Of a stretch of 16,984 nucleotides of DNA, positions 16,550 through 16,984 are shown one piece after another. Source of the stretch: an uncultured Lachnoclostridium sp. (GTDB taxonomy: Bacteria; Bacillota; Clostridia; Lachnospirales; Lachnospiraceae); NCBI GenBank assembly GCA_958425285.1, contig CATZVV010000012.1, positions 1 through 16,984 of the forward strand, written 5' to 3'. A model generated the notes under the pieces. It saw only the letters and a program-made list of their open reading frames with translations, did not search any database and was not told where the DNA came from. The position numbers and the translations under genes are program-made. Numbering within the stretch: position 1 is the stretch's first letter; every line of letters begins with the position of its first letter.

Positions 16550-16861
16550 TATCCGTCAAAAAAGACGAATCAAGTATTTTATGTACCGGATTCGGTTAAT
16601 ACAGTTAGTGGCGATGCGTTTGACCATACAAGTCATTTAACCAAATTATACTTTGGGAAAAATCTTCGCAGCTTGCCAGACGATTGTATCTATATGGCGA
16701 ATCATTTGAAATCTGTTATTTTTCATGCCAATGCAAGGAAAATGCATTATGGTTCTTATGCCATTTCAGAGTGTTCAAAGCTGGCAGTTATCGTAGGACC
16801 AAATACATATACAATGAGAGCAATGGCTAGAAATGCTAATGCTACATTGATAACATTGTAG
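16505..16861 (+). pseudogene. BspA-type leucine-rich-repeat surface protein, 5'-truncated remnant
   Basis: From 16505 the frame reads IDGVLYNGSMTRLLQYPS, the usual opening of a BspA/LRR_5 block, followed by FYVPDSVNTVSGDAFDHTSHLTKLYFGKNLRSLPDD and one more repeat, and ends with a natural-looking tail. LRR_5 proteins of Lachnospiraceae are normally several hundred residues long with a signal peptide. Here fewer than 120 residues remain, with no signal peptide and no start with a ribosome binding site (first possible GTG 16514). An in-frame stop lies at 16502-16504. The 3' end is intact and has its own terminator at 16897. It meets the AraC remnant head to head. It is probably not expressed as a functional protein. 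Confidence 0.75.
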
Positions 16862-16896
16862 AAAGTAATGATTCGCATAATAAAAGAAGCAAAAAG

Positions 16897-16929
16897 ACCT
16901 GTACGAGTTTGAACTCGCACAGGTTTTTT
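16897..16929 (+). terminator. Intrinsic terminator after the LRR remnant
   Basis: ACCTGTACGAGTT (16897-16909) pairs with AACTCGCACAGGT (16912-16924) with a single mismatch, and a run of six T (16924-16929) follows. It is the natural 3' end of the LRR gene, 36 bases beyond its stop, and lies immediately before the probable group II intron. Confidence 0.85.
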
Positions 16930-16934
16930 ATAGT

Positions 16935-16984
16935 TTGCGCGCCATGGGCGCGCTCTAACGGGTGAAAGTCCCGAACACGCCTAG
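16935..16984 (+). mobile_element. Probable 5' end of a group II intron, cut by the window edge
   Basis: GC-rich DNA begins abruptly: a 7-bp hairpin GCGCGCC/GGCGCGC (16937-16943 with 16947-16953), then CTCTAACGGGTGAAAGTCCCGAAC, in which CGGG and CCCG pair around TGAAAGT. This resembles the domain I start of bacterial group II introns (GTGCG-type 5' end, then GGGTGAAAGTCCC). The exact 5' splice site is unclear, because the bases read TTGCG and not GTGCG. It lies directly after a terminator, a site favoured by group IIC introns. Any reverse transcriptase would be outside the window. Confidence 0.6.

Noticed and set aside
16935..16984. Riboswitch (FMN or cobalamin type) suggested by GGTGAAAGTCCCGA
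   Set aside because: The other conserved boxes of both riboswitches are missing, and the preceding hairpin plus the CTAACGGGTGAAAGTCCCG context fits a group II intron better. The edge prevents a final decision.
1..16984. CRISPR array, tRNA, rRNA, prophage or toxin-antitoxin/defence module
   Set aside because: No regularly spaced repeats, no cloverleaf, and no nuclease, integrase or helicase gene was found on either strand.

Overview
The window looks like a chromosomal segment of a low-GC, spore-forming member of the Clostridia, most like Lachnospiraceae. The grounds are AT-rich third codon positions, strong GGAGG ribosome binding sites, sigma-A promoters, a gerW sporulation gene next to a DUF2953 gene, a zinc-type ribosomal protein L28, and a single-chain 1,400-residue acyl-CoA dehydratase activase of the kind common in anaerobes. 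The family placement is inference; no rRNA is present to fix it.

Layout. (1) Bases 27-4280, minus strand: a very large BcrAD/BadFG-type activase with DUF2229 and a dehydratase D-like tail, with its own promoter at 4336-4364. (2) Bases 4434-4934, plus strand, divergent from it: a small LysM protein. (3) A consensus sigma-A promoter (TTGACA, 17 bases, TATAAT) overlaps the LysM stop codon. It is followed by a perfect 14-bp leader hairpin and a tightly packed seven-gene run from 5049 to 13158: a CorA-type metal transporter, a rhomboid-like membrane protein with a zinc-ribbon tail, a 1056-residue double GT-C glycosyltransferase, two unrecognised proteins (462 and 109 residues), a DUF2953 membrane protein (YtfI-like) and GerW (YtfJ). 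(4) rpmB has its own promoter and terminator. (5) A tiny membrane protein lies on the minus strand. (6) The conserved pair Asp23/YloU and FakA (DAK2 fatty-acid kinase) has its own promoter and ends in a strong terminator that works in both directions.

(7) From 15968 to the right edge the DNA changes character. An AraC-family regulator without its N-terminal half (minus strand) and a BspA-type leucine-rich-repeat protein without its start (plus strand) meet head to head at about 16496-16511. This is what remains if a deletion removes the shared 5' region of two divergent genes. The LRR remnant keeps its own terminator, and a few bases beyond it the window ends in what looks like the 5' end of a group II intron.

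How the genes may work together (inference): the central run combines envelope functions (ion transport, protein or surface-polymer glycosylation, membrane quality control) with a spore germination protein, suggesting one long transcript with envelope and sporulation roles. The right edge is a recombination hot spot at the place where recG often follows fakA in Firmicutes. I found no CRISPR array, tRNA, rRNA, phage module or recognisable defence system. The most unusual items are the double glycosyltransferase with a discoidin-like insertion, the leader hairpin, the rhomboid-zinc ribbon protein, the two unknown genes and the AraC/LRR breakpoint.
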